This document shows, one piece after another, positions 32,905-41,326 of a DNA stretch of 44,423 bases; the stretch's first letter is position 1, and each line of letters begins with the position of its first letter. The notes beneath the pieces are model-generated. The model had not been told where the DNA came from, ran no database searches, and was given only the letters and a program-made list of their open reading frames with translations. This stretch comes from an uncultured Gammaproteobacteria bacterium. Its GTDB lineage: Bacteria; Pseudomonadota; Gammaproteobacteria; Pseudomonadales; Ketobacteraceae. The DNA lies in the NCBI GenBank assembly GCA_913063125.1, contig CAJXZM010000029.1:1-44423 (forward strand), written 5' to 3'. The position numbers and the translations under genes are program-made.

Positions 32905-33873
32905 GTGACGGTCAACTTCAGACAACGGAACAAAAACCATACCAACCACCCGGATATTAGCGTGGAGCAGATACGGGCCTTCAAAGCCGTAGCTGAAACC
33001 GGAAGCTTCTCCAAAGCTGCTGAACTCACCTTTCGGACGCAGTCTGCGGTTAGTTCACAGATTAAAAATTTGGAAGAATCCTTGGGTGAGGTATTGTTCG
33101 CTAGAAGTACTCGGTCTTTGAGCCTCACCAACGCAGGCGATATTTTTTTGGGATACTCCGAGAAGATACTCAACTTATTAAGCCAAAGTGCAGAAGAAAT
33201 ACGCGATTTAAAGCATGAAATCTCCGGAACATTGGTGATTTCAACATCGGACACCTCAGCGAGTTACCGCTTGCCACCTTTGGTAAAACGGTTTCAGGAG
33301 CTTTATCCAAATGTTGAATTAGTTATTCGCAATGACACCTCCACCCAGACAATAAAAGCCGTAGAAATGGGAGAAGCCGACCTAGGTATTGCAACGATTA
33401 AATCGTCATCTAAAAACTTAAGTGCTTTCCCTCTATTTCAGAAGTCAGACTGTTTGATTTGCCACCCAGATCATCCATTGGCAAAGCGAAAATCAGTGTT
33501 ATTAAAAGATCTTGAACAATATCCTGTACTGTTGTTGGACAGTGGATCTTCAACACGTCGAGAAATCGACTTAGCGTGCGATCAAGCCAAGGTTAAACTT
33601 AATGTACGCATGGCCCTAAGCTCTATTGAGGTAGCCAAGAGCCTAGTGCAAGTAAACAGCGGTATTTCTATTGTACCAGCGGTTTCAATTACAGAAGAGT
33701 TACGTCAGGGGAAGTTGGTGAAATTACCCATTAGCGATTTTCAAAACTCGATTAAAGAAATTGGTCTCATTCAACACAAAGTGCGTTATCAAAGCAGGGC
33801 GAGCAAAGCATTTATAAAGCTATGCCGAGAACAATCAATAGATGTGACTGGGCCGAGGGGCAATCCATCCTGA
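32905..33873 (+). CDS. LysR-family regulator divergent from IMPDH
   Basis: 322 residues starting at GTG 32905 (AAGAGG about 9 nt upstream). The helix-turn-helix is near residues 18-75 (IRAFKAVAETGSFSKAAELT, then SAVSSQIKNLEESLGEVLFAR), followed by the periplasmic-binding-protein-like effector domain (GTLVISTSDTSASYRLPPLV onward). The long N-terminal tail of about 17 residues before the HTH is unusual and may mean a later start. It likely controls the IMPDH gene. Confidence 0.88.
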   Translation: MTVNFRQRNKNHTNHPDISVEQIRAFKAVAETGSFSKAAELTFRTQSAVSSQIKNLEESLGEVLFARSTRSLSLTNAGDIFLGYSEKILNLLSQSAEEIRDLKHEISGTLVISTSDTSASYRLPPLVKRFQELYPNVELVIRNDTSTQTIKAVEMGEADLGIATIKSSSKNLSAFPLFQKSDCLICHPDHPLAKRKSVLLKDLEQYPVLLLDSGSSTRREIDLACDQAKVKLNVRMALSSIEVAKSLVQVNSGISIVPAVSITEELRQGKLVKLPISDFQNSIKEIGLIQHKVRYQSRASKAFIKLCREQSIDVTGPRGNPS

Positions 33874-34009
33874 TGCATTAACATAGGACGTATGGTATTC
33901 CTACAAAAGTTAACTATATGTAGTAACTAATTTCCTGTCCAAACGCTTGATTACCTTAGCTATTGTTGAAGTAACAATTTTTCGCCAAAATACAGCTCAA
34001 TATAGATGG

Positions 34010-34103
34010 TTTGTTTTGTTGAGTTTCAATTTGCCAACTCGTCCCGCCAGTATGAACTGGAAGACTAAGGCACACGGAGTCAAATTGCAGCTTTTTGTTA
34101 TGT
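34010..34103 (-). other. degenerate attC-like site following the metallopeptidase gene
   Basis: On the minus strand it starts ACATAACAAAAAGC four bases after the stop codon, like the start of Vibrio-type repeats. Nested inverted repeats follow: CAATTT/AAATTG (34027-34032 with 34082-34087), ACTC/GAGT (34037-34040 with 34077-34080) and the hairpin CCAGT-ATGA-ACTGG (34047-34060). The expected GTTRRRY end is missing, as if cut off by the LysR/IMPDH segment. Confidence 0.45.
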
Positions 34104-34106
34104 GTG

Positions 34107-34955
34107 TTACTGCCATAATGTCTCAATCATTTTATATCCAATAGGGTCATACGTCTTAAGACCCGTTTTATCATACGGATAGTAGTTTCCACCGACGAAG
34201 TACATAGCCGACAACTCTGCAAAATATTCAAGCTGATTTTTACGTGCATATGCACTAGCAATAACGGTTCCATTAACATCTTCGACACGGACATATTTCT
34301 TGGCATCTAAAGCTCCCTTCCAAGGGCCATATATTTCTGGATGCTTCTCTGGCCATTTCAAGATATGCCACGCATGACTCAACTCATGAAAAATAGCCTT
34401 TCTTGACCATAGTTCATTTAAGTACATTAAGTTTTCGGCACTATAGACAATTAAGGAATTCTCCCATTTCGAATCTAAATGACTATAATTTTTTGGCTCC
34501 CCCTTCCTAATATAACTCATGCCACTTTTACGCCCACCATTGGGAGATGCCTCGCCCCAAAGAAGATATATATTTAACTCAGACAGTTCTCTTCTTGGAT
34601 TTTCTGGCATCATCGAGAACACATAATCAAGCGTCTCCTCTAGCTTATTTACAGATGATCTATACAGAACAGGATTACCTGTTTTCATGCTCTCTTCTAC
34701 ATATATATTCCACGATCTTTTTTCCGAAATATACACGCGCTCAGGATTACGAAAGTCAGGTGATTTTCTATGCTTTTTTGAGGAGTGTTTCTCCTTTTTA
34801 GCGATAGTACTTATTGAACTCTCGCAATCAGTTTTGTTTTGCGTAAATACAATATTACCGAATTTTCCAATGCACCTAATTATTGGCTTTGCATTAATTG
34901 AAGAAGATAAAAGCAAAAATAATATGCAAAACAAAAGTTTTCTTTGCGTATCCAG
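34107..34955 (-). CDS. secreted zinc metallopeptidase-like protein (HExxH)
   Basis: It has a signal peptide (RKLLFCILFLLLSSSINA). The first listed start would be TTG 34934, but the only good ribosome site, AAGGAGG, lies 5 nt before an in-frame CTG at 34955, so the start is uncertain. Numbered from TTG, a DUF4124-like segment with Cys21 and Cys37 comes first, then a basic linker. The catalytic AIFHELSHAWH is at 181-190 (His183, Glu184, His187) and a downstream QLEYFAELSAMYF has Glu240 as probable third zinc ligand. This is a gluzincin layout, similar to ATLF or peptidase families. Substrate unknown. It is framed by attC-like palindromes. Confidence 0.65.
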   Translation of the reverse strand: MDTQRKLLFCILFLLLSSSINAKPIIRCIGKFGNIVFTQNKTDCESSISTIAKKEKHSSKKHRKSPDFRNPERVYISEKRSWNIYVEESMKTGNPVLYRSSVNKLEETLDYVFSMMPENPRRELSELNIYLLWGEASPNGGRKSGMSYIRKGEPKNYSHLDSKWENSLIVYSAENLMYLNELWSRKAIFHELSHAWHILKWPEKHPEIYGPWKGALDAKKYVRVEDVNGTVIASAYARKNQLEYFAELSAMYFVGGNYYPYDKTGLKTYDPIGYKMIETLWQ

Positions 34956-34972
34956 AGACCCCTCCTTAATTC

Positions 34973-35022
34973 ACCTAACGTCAGTATAAGTTGACCGCAA
35001 GTGGCCAATTATATGTGTAAAT
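34973..35022 (-). other. attC-like site 5
   Basis: 50 bp. On the minus strand TATAATTGGCC (L''-like) pairs with GGTCAACTTATA (L'-like) with one bulge, flanked by TTTAC and GACGTTAGGT. R' is GTTAGGT, a perfect GTTRRRY. It lies immediately upstream of the metallopeptidase ribosome site, the place expected for the boundary with the previous cassette. Confidence 0.6.
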
Positions 35023-35165
35023 CACTATCTAATTTGCACACCGAAATAGATGCAAATCCCTGCGATTAAATCTCATGATTTTATTGAATTTTTAACTAGC
35101 ACTGCTTCGAACGACCTCTTTTGAAATTATCATTAGAGTAAAGCAACTAAGCATGACTACCCCCA

Positions 35166-35222
35166 CGACAACCTTTATTGAGACGAGCATATTTTGCGTC
35201 ATTTTCAAATGTATTGTTAGAG
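35166..35222 (-). other. attC-like site 7 (copy of site 4)
   Basis: 57 bp on the minus strand from CTCTAAC to GGTTGTCG. Inverted pairs TTGA/TCAA and GACG/CGTC flank an 11-nt centre. The opening TCTAACAATACATTTGA is close to that of the aadA-type attC (TCTAACAATTCGTTCAAG, from memory). The R' end is degenerate. Confidence 0.5.
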
Positions 35223-35261
35223 TATACCAGAGAAAAACCAAGCCTACAGCCCTTTAAATAC
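35200..35261. repeat. 60-bp direct repeat, copy 2
   Basis: Partner of 31134-31193. It includes the start of attC-like site 7 and about 30 bp of the sequence before it. Confidence 0.8.
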
Positions 35262-35313
35262 CGTAACTCGCTCCACATTAGAGACCTTTTTGCTTGTCGA
35301 GGAAAACATTGAT

Positions 35314-35371
35314 TTTTAACTATAGCGGGCATTGCAAAATTCAGTTCAATGCTCTAACTATAGGGTTAGCA
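35314..35371 (-). other. attC-like site 8 (best palindrome)
   Basis: 58 bp. On the minus strand GCTAAC...CTATAG...GCATTG pairs with CAATGC...CTATAG...GTTAAA around a 12-nt centre. The outer boxes are TGCTAAC and GTTAAAA, the inner arms 6 bp each, with unpaired bases on one side only. Length and symmetry are those of a typical attC site. Confidence 0.6.
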
Positions 35372-35501
35372 GTCCGTCAAAACAGGAGGCGATCACCGCT
35401 ACCCGTCAGTTGCTTGAGACGCGCTCTCATAATCATTATGTGCATTTTCTCAGCACGTGTTGCTTTCTAATCGGTTCAAACTCTAGTTTACTATCAGCGC
35501 C

Positions 35502-35873
35502 TCACTCGGTGTTAACTGAAAGGGATGCAACCTCTTCCTGCGTTAAGCTACGCCAACGACCTATATCCACATCCAAGCGACCTGCTATGTGAAGCTTGTC
35601 CACTTTTTCAACATCTAGGAGGTTGAGTGCCAATGGATACCTCTCGTCTATGTTGGAACAAATCGTATCGACGGGTTTATTAAGCATAAAATATCGAGAG
35701 CTTCTTGCTGTTAATATTTTATCATCAAGTGTCACGACGCTATTTTTGTGAGCTTGATCGGACGCTGCACTAGCAATATGACCATTGACGACAACGCGTT
35801 TATTTTCGATCAACGCTATTGCGTCAGTCAACGAGTATTCTGTGCTTTTACTAATAAATTTATCTAATCGCAT
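35502..35873 (-). pseudogene. internally deleted RsuA/RluB-type pseudouridine synthase
   Basis: The frame starts MRLDKFISKSTEYSLTDAIA (S4 RNA-binding domain, about 1-60), followed by RYFMLNKPVDTICS and LHIAGRLDVD, the catalytic-domain opening that contains the essential Asp. Instead of the expected TTGL continuation it jumps to GRWRSLTQEEVASL, which looks like the normal C-terminal tail (G-x-WR-x-LT-x-EE) of the same family. About 100 or more residues of the catalytic core are missing. At 123 residues against about 230-290 it cannot be an active synthase. The ATG lies in a GTTATGC core-like heptamer. Confidence 0.75.
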
Positions 35874-35909
35874 AACGTCAATTTAGTAAGTGCCTGTTCC
35901 ATGTTAGGA
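35870..35909 (-). other. possible attC-like site upstream of the synthase remnant (weak)
   Basis: Minus strand TCCTAAC to GACGTTATGC, 40 bp, next to the start codon. The outer boxes fit, but the internal arms do not pair well and the element is short. Confidence 0.25.
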
Positions 35910-36467
35910 GTCTCCAACAATACACCCTGAGGTGTCCCGACAAGAAATACACTCTATTTCATAAGCAATATTTCTCGACCTCTTTTCGTTACAAAGGGCA
36001 CATTTCCTACAGAACAATCATTCCAAGAAACATTGGAAACGCTCGCTTCTTCCACATTATAGCCAAAATCATAACTTGGCCTTCCGGGGCGAAATTACCT
36101 TATGCCCAGCTGAGTATAAGCGGGTTTATGTACAGTACCGGATTATGTATATCCATGTCGAAAAAGGCGCTAATTCCCGGTAAAATCAGCAAATCTACTG
36201 TGCATAATATGGTGTCTCTTGAATCATCTTTATGAAGATAAATTCAAGATCTATACATCCCCTCCGGCAGGTGATTCTTCATTGCCATTGCTGATAAGGG
36301 GCGTGATCAAAGGTAACTTACGCTCTAGAATCGATATTAGGAAATTCGCAGAATACAAGAACCCCAATAGCCTTCAATGTCGGCATTGTTATAAAGCAGT
36401 CAGTCGTAGGGTATCAAATTTGACGTTGAAAACGTGTGAAAGCAGACACTCAAATTTAACACAGCCA
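35910..36467. other. intergenic region, no gene seen
   Basis: About 560 bp between the cassette-like region and the LysR gene. Frames here are short and poorly composed. No clear promoter, terminator or remnant was identified. Confidence 0.4.
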
Positions 36468-37346
36468 TTAACTCAAGCGCTTCGCCAGTGAATCTGAAAA
36501 GTGCCGCATAAAGGCTTTCACCATTGCGTTATGGCGTAAGTCATTATGGGTTAGTAACCATAATTTGAGTGAGAACGCAGGCTCATTTAGAGGTTTCATT
36601 ACCAAATCGTCGTATTCTTTCGCAGCTAATGTTGAGATGAAGCCAACCCCCATACCAGCACGTACGGCATTAATAACCCCCGAGGATGAAGGTGTTTGCA
36701 GGATAACTTTAGGATTCTTAACTCTTTTAGCGATCCAATCATCCGGTTCAATAGCTCTTTTTATTTTCTGAGAAAAAATCTTAAAAATAACCCAATCCAA
36801 TTCGTCCAGCTTTGGTTTTTTTTTGAACTTCGCAAAATAACTCTTACTACCGTAAAGTCCAAAATCTAAACTGCCTACACAGCGTCCCACCAATAGCTCA
36901 TCGGGGCTTTCGGTAAATCGAATTACCATATCTACTTGATGACGTTTTAGGTTGCTTAGTTTCAGAGAAGAGACAATCTGTAGCGTAATTTGCGGGTACA
37001 GGCGATTAAATTCTGCATAGATTGGATACAAATCAATAATTTCATTTTCTGGTTGAGAAATTCGTAAACAGCCTTCGAGTTTTGACCCTTGCCCTTTAAT
37101 ATCCAATTCAAGCAGCTCAATATGATTTCTGACTTGAATAGCTTTGTCTAAAATAGACTGGCCAAAGGACGTAAGTTCATAGCCACTCTGTAGGCGCTTA
37201 AAGAGCTTGGCCTCTATCTCTTGTTCGAATAGGTCAATGCGCCGTAACACTGTGGTATGACTGACTCCCATTGAATCGGCTGCAGCTTTAACCGTTCCTG
37301 CCTTAGCTACAGCTAAGAAATAACGGACGTTATCCCAGTTATTCAT
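36468..37346 (-). CDS. LysR-family regulator
   Basis: 292 residues. The HTH near residues 4-60 (VRYFLAVAKAGTVKAAADSM, SHTTVLRRIDLFEQEIEAKLF) is of the subgroup with the TTVLRRI recognition helix, often local activators. The effector domain begins with the GCLRISQPEN strand near 90. It is divergent from the zinc alcohol dehydrogenase gene (spacer 193 bp). The weak palindrome TGTC-N8-GACA at 37434-37449 in the spacer may be its site. Confidence 0.88.
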   Translation of the reverse strand: MNNWDNVRYFLAVAKAGTVKAAADSMGVSHTTVLRRIDLFEQEIEAKLFKRLQSGYELTSFGQSILDKAIQVRNHIELLELDIKGQGSKLEGCLRISQPENEIIDLYPIYAEFNRLYPQITLQIVSSLKLSNLKRHQVDMVIRFTESPDELLVGRCVGSLDFGLYGSKSYFAKFKKKPKLDELDWVIFKIFSQKIKRAIEPDDWIAKRVKNPKVILQTPSSSGVINAVRAGMGVGFISTLAAKEYDDLVMKPLNEPAFSLKLWLLTHNDLRHNAMVKAFMRHFSDSLAKRLS

Positions 37347-37539
37347 TTGTATTTAACCTCTGTTCTTTGGTTAAGGGTTGTTGAATCTAAAAGAGGGGTG
37401 AGAGTGTCTCAGCCTATTCACTTCTACATCTAATGTCGAATTATAGACAATGATTGAACGCTAATGTCCATTTACGGAGATTCAGTTTCTCCCTATTATC
37501 GTTGATATACCGCTACCCTATGGAGACAAAGAAATATAT

Positions 37540-38568
37540 ATGGCTACTACAATGCAGCAACTCACCTTTATTAGTCCTGGAAAAGTTGAATGGCGTGAAA
37601 CAAAGCGGCCCGCAATTGCGTCCGCCAGCGATGCCATCGTGAGACCCATAGCGTCTACCACCTGTGATGTTGATCAAGCCATTATCCGAGGCCAAACGCC
37701 TTTTAACGGCCCTTTCGCCATAGGGCATGAGTGTGTGGCAGAAATTATTGAAGTGGGTGATGGGGTGAGCGGTCTTGAGCGCGGGGATGTGGTTTGTGTT
37801 CCTTGGCACATTGCTTGTGGTACCTGTAAGAACTGCCAAGCGGGAATACCTGCAAGTTGTCTAGCAACACCTAATGCGGCTATGTTTGGTTTGCCAATCG
37901 GTGGAGACTATGGTGGTTTGTTTGACGATTACGTTCGAGTACCATTTGCGGGAGAAATGTTAGTTAAGGTTCCGGAGGGGGTTAACCCTCACCATGTTGC
38001 CTCGTTTGGTGACAATGTTGCGGTCGCCTGGGAAGTACTCAAACAGCATATCGATCGTGTACCGGGTGCTCGTGTTCTTGTTATTGGGGGCAGTGCATCG
38101 ATTGGCTTGTTTGTGGCGGATGTTGCTGTCGCTCTGGGTGCCGATGTTCACTACGTCGACAGAAGTTCAAGAAGGCGTGAATTGGCTAAGTCCATTGGTG
38201 CAACGGTATACAAAGAATTGCCTTCCCCGAAAATGGGTGATTTTGATATCGGTATCGATGCTTGTGTGGATCCTGAATCTTTGCGAAAACTCCTCACTAT
38301 GCTGAAACCAGAGGGTTATTGCGAGAGCATTGGGGTCTATTTTGAAGATGTGCCTTTTCCGATCTTCGACATGTACATGCGAGGTGTAAATTTTCATATT
38401 GGCAGAGTAAATTCTAGAGTCCACCTTCCATTTATTCTAGACCTTAAGCAGCGAGGTTGTATTCATCCCGAACATGCCTACACTGCGACCCATTCCTATG
38501 ATGAGATTGTTGAGGCGATTTCAGCGTCCGCAAAACCGTTGTTCGTTAGAGACAGAATTACTATATGA
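37540..38568 (+). CDS. zinc-dependent medium-chain alcohol dehydrogenase
   Basis: 342 residues. The catalytic zinc site is Cys43 in TTCDVD and GHE (His67-Glu68) in the conserved PFAIGHECVAEIIEVGDGV. The structural zinc site is partly kept: HIACGTCKNCQAGIPASC with Cys97, 100, 103 and 111. The Rossmann motif VLVIGGSASIGLFVADVAVA is near 174-193, and HYVDRSSRRRELA near 204 has Asp followed by Arg/Ser residues that could accept NAD or NADP. It oxidises an alcohol or reduces an aldehyde; the substrate is unknown. Probably controlled by the divergent LysR. A terminator follows directly. Confidence 0.88.
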   Translation: MATTMQQLTFISPGKVEWRETKRPAIASASDAIVRPIASTTCDVDQAIIRGQTPFNGPFAIGHECVAEIIEVGDGVSGLERGDVVCVPWHIACGTCKNCQAGIPASCLATPNAAMFGLPIGGDYGGLFDDYVRVPFAGEMLVKVPEGVNPHHVASFGDNVAVAWEVLKQHIDRVPGARVLVIGGSASIGLFVADVAVALGADVHYVDRSSRRRELAKSIGATVYKELPSPKMGDFDIGIDACVDPESLRKLLTMLKPEGYCESIGVYFEDVPFPIFDMYMRGVNFHIGRVNSRVHLPFILDLKQRGCIHPEHAYTATHSYDEIVEAISASAKPLFVRDRITI

Positions 38569-38576
38569 ACTCTTCA

Positions 38577-38606
38577 GGGTTCAAAAAAATTGAATTTTTT
38601 GAACCC
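38577..38606 (+). terminator. rho-independent terminator after the dehydrogenase
   Basis: Arms GGGTTCAAAAAA and TTTTTTGAACCC are perfectly complementary around a short loop, 8 bp after the stop codon. The U-run is within the right arm. The symmetric form suggests it could also act on the opposite strand. Confidence 0.75.
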
Positions 38607-38727
38607 CAAAAGGTCACTATGTTTATAAAGTAGTCATTCGTGAGAGGTTATTACTTATAGTTAGGTGGCCAAAATCACTATGCCACTATGTCAATACAGT
38701 ATAGCAAATCATTAACAGGCTTAAACT

Positions 38728-39912
38728 CTAATCTCTTAACCAGCCCTTGAGCGTTTGATAGACACCAGGGTCATCAAGTAGGGCGAAATGGTTTATATTC
38801 CTACCAACCCATTGATGTGCTAGTGGGAACAACAGATTAAATTCTTCTTTTTTATGGCGGCCCATTGCGCTGTCTATTGTTACCAGGCCATCACCGACAA
38901 CACTATCACTAACCACACTTGCCTTTTTCCCCCTTGTTGCGGCGATGGCATAACACTCCACACCTTCAGGAAGGGGTACAGAAACACGGTTATCGCCCGA
39001 CGGTTCAAATCTGCATCGTCCTTGCCAGTCTTCGTCCACTACATTACCGAAACGTAGATCGGTAACACCGCTGCTACGAATTTTTCCGAGCCTAGAAAGA
39101 GGGGCGCTAAAAGGTGTTGCATCTAAAATTGTATCAATCCAATTGCCCGCTTTTTCGAGATGAGCACCATGATGCGGCGTACCGAGAAATACTATTTTTT
39201 TAAGCTGCTTGTTCCATGTATGCTCTGACACTTTTGCATAATGGCACGCACTACGTGACACAAGCCCACCCATACTATGGCCGACGATAACCATATTTAA
39301 AGGCCGTGTTGATTGCCCGATCATTGTTTCAAAAAGGTCAGAAAGCTCACGACCGTTTTCCGAAACATGAAGGCCACTATTGTAATGCAAATAAATTGGC
39401 TCGAACCCCAAGTCTAGCGCAAGGGCAGCACCATGATTCTGTCCATTGCGGGTCCACTGTATATCATTCATACATGCCCCATGAATCATAATGGCAATTT
39501 TCCCATTGGATTTATTAATCACTTCGCTGAATGATTCTTTATCCATCGACTTTCCGTCTCGTCGAAAACTCATTGGAATAGCAAGGGGGTTAGACTTTTT
39601 GACTAAATGATCACCAAACACACCATTTATGATTGAAAGAGCGGCTTCTCGACCCGGTGACGAGTCATGGTTGCCCTGTATAGGCCTGATCCGTTCACGA
39701 GACTCATGGAGTCCACCCTCCATCATTTCGAACAAACTCCGAACACCTCGATACACCATAGAACTCATCCCTGATGAGTTGCCTTGTTTCCCTAATATCC
39801 CTGGAAAAGTCGGTACTGTCTGGTGTATTGACTCGACTATACCGGTAATACCATGTGCAGCATCGATTGTAAGACTACTAAGTCCGCTGAGGTCGATTAA
39901 ACGTTGTTGCAC
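38728..39912 (-). CDS. alpha/beta-hydrolase (PGAP1/lipase-like esterase)
   Basis: 394 residues, no signal peptide. The strand and oxyanion-hole segment IAIMIHGACMNDIQW near 139-153 is followed by the nucleophile elbow VIVGHSMGGLVSR with Ser213. KIVFLGTPHHGAHLEKAG near 240 is the PGAP1/lipase-type TPHxG motif. DGLVTIDSAMG supplies a likely Asp and INHFALLDD near the C-terminus the catalytic His. It probably cleaves an ester of a lipid or polyester. It is a single gene. Confidence 0.85.
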   Translation of the reverse strand: MQQRLIDLSGLSSLTIDAAHGITGIVESIHQTVPTFPGILGKQGNSSGMSSMVYRGVRSLFEMMEGGLHESRERIRPIQGNHDSSPGREAALSIINGVFGDHLVKKSNPLAIPMSFRRDGKSMDKESFSEVINKSNGKIAIMIHGACMNDIQWTRNGQNHGAALALDLGFEPIYLHYNSGLHVSENGRELSDLFETMIGQSTRPLNMVIVGHSMGGLVSRSACHYAKVSEHTWNKQLKKIVFLGTPHHGAHLEKAGNWIDTILDATPFSAPLSRLGKIRSSGVTDLRFGNVVDEDWQGRCRFEPSGDNRVSVPLPEGVECYAIAATRGKKASVVSDSVVGDGLVTIDSAMGRHKKEEFNLLFPLAHQWVGRNINHFALLDDPGVYQTLKGWLRD

Positions 39913-40233
39913 ACTGATATCCTGTATATGTTGAGTGGAATTAATAGTGTTCTAGCGTTTGGCTCACTGACAGGTTATCGAGCCTACGACCATAGTAGTA
40001 TTCAAATATGAAGTAGAACAAGTCTTCTCAAGTAAGCTTTTGTTGTTATCCCTTATGTACAAATCCTACAATTAATTAGCATTTTTTTGTAAATACGACA
40101 GTAATTGCTCAGATAACGTTATGTATAAGCCATTATTTTGGATACTGCCTAGATGAGCTAGCACAAGATTCTTCAAACCAACCTCATTTCTATTGTTATT
40201 GACTAATAATATTATTAGTCTAATCAGGAGCTA
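39913..40233. other. intergenic region upstream of AraC gene
   Basis: About 320 bp, AT-rich, between divergent hydrolase and AraC genes, so it should hold both promoters. Apart from the palindrome at 40201-40220 no distinct element stands out. Confidence 0.4.
40201..40220. promoter_or_regulatory. perfect 20-bp palindrome next to start codon
   Basis: GACTAATAAT followed at once by its reverse complement, ending 13 bp before the AraC-type start codon and just before its AGGAG ribosome site. This is a likely autorepression site, or an mRNA hairpin that limits ribosome access. Confidence 0.65.
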
Positions 40234-41319
40234 ATGATTTCAATCAAAAATAATAATAATGAGATTGCTATGGATACCCCTATCGGCACCGCCTTGGATA
40301 GAGACACTCCCTTTATACAACCCAATTACTTTGTTGAATGCATAAAAATCAACCAGATGCTCGGCGTGACGAAAGAAGAAATTCACTCAAAAACAGGTTG
40401 GAACTTTGAAGAATACCAACAGAACCCCACCCCTCTGTCGTTGAACCAAATCGACGGGCTCTTAACCTACGCTTACGAGAGCTTAAAAATGCCCTATTTA
40501 GGCCTGGCTGTAGGTCAACAGTGGCGATTGTCATTCCATGGCATGGCAGGGGTCTCTGCCATGGCACAACAAACCTATAGGGAGTGCTTAGAATCCGCGG
40601 CAAGACTATGTGACAAAGCGTTTCCAGCCTATTCCATCGAAGTTATTGAAACGAAGAACCAGATTGGCTTACGTGTATCTGAGGCCTTCTCGTTAGCACC
40701 TCAATCACAATTCTTTATAGAAGCGACTATGGTTAACTTCTATAACATATTTCATTTTCTGCTCGGGGACGACGTAGAACCGGAATACCTTTCTTTTGTA
40801 CACCCCAAACCAAGTTACGGAAAAATCTATTCTCGTTATTTCCGTTGCCCCCTACAATTTGATGCTGCTGAGAATGAATTTTTGGTATCTAAGAAATATG
40901 CCGATGTGGAATTAAAATTAGCCGACCAATCCACAGCGAGAATGGCGGAACATAGCTTTAATCAGAGCTTGCCCGATTTGGATCTAAATCACCTTCCGAA
41001 AAGGCTGCGCTTATTATTGATTCAAAGCATGGGGGCATTCCCTAATCTGGACACTGCAGCACGGAAAATTGGAATGAGCGGTCGCACACTAAGAAGAAAA
41101 CTCACCGGGATGGGGACTAATTACCAAACTGAAATAGATCGTGTACGAAAGGAACAAGCCATTAATTATTTAAGGGAAACCAACAACTCTATTACCGAAA
41201 TTGGATTACTTTTAGGGTATTGCGACACGTCTGCATTTAGTCGTGCGTTTAAAGGCTGGACCGGTGAATCCCCCAGACAATACAAAAAGGCTCACCAAAA
41301 ACAAAATCAGCTTGCGTAA
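40234..41319 (+). CDS. AraC-family regulator (OruR/ArgR-like layout)
   Basis: 361 residues with CAGGAG before the ATG. The N-terminal about 220 residues (GMAGVSAMAQQTYRECLESA near 105) match the arabinose-binding-like N-domain of OruR/MmsR-type regulators. The C-terminal HTH pair covers about 255-355 (TAARKIGMSGRTLRRKLTGM, EIGLLLGYCDTSAFSRAFKG). The effector is unknown; both the hydrolase upstream (divergent) and genes elsewhere are possible targets. It converges on the next AraC gene with a 7-bp gap. Confidence 0.85.
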   Translation: MISIKNNNNEIAMDTPIGTALDRDTPFIQPNYFVECIKINQMLGVTKEEIHSKTGWNFEEYQQNPTPLSLNQIDGLLTYAYESLKMPYLGLAVGQQWRLSFHGMAGVSAMAQQTYRECLESAARLCDKAFPAYSIEVIETKNQIGLRVSEAFSLAPQSQFFIEATMVNFYNIFHFLLGDDVEPEYLSFVHPKPSYGKIYSRYFRCPLQFDAAENEFLVSKKYADVELKLADQSTARMAEHSFNQSLPDLDLNHLPKRLRLLLIQSMGAFPNLDTAARKIGMSGRTLRRKLTGMGTNYQTEIDRVRKEQAINYLRETNNSITEIGLLLGYCDTSAFSRAFKGWTGESPRQYKKAHQKQNQLA

Positions 41320-41326
41320 TTCAGCA

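Noticed and set aside
35147..35332. Minus-strand 61-codon frame as a gene
   Set aside because: It runs through an attC-like palindrome and the 60-bp repeat, and the other repeat copy has stops in the same frame.
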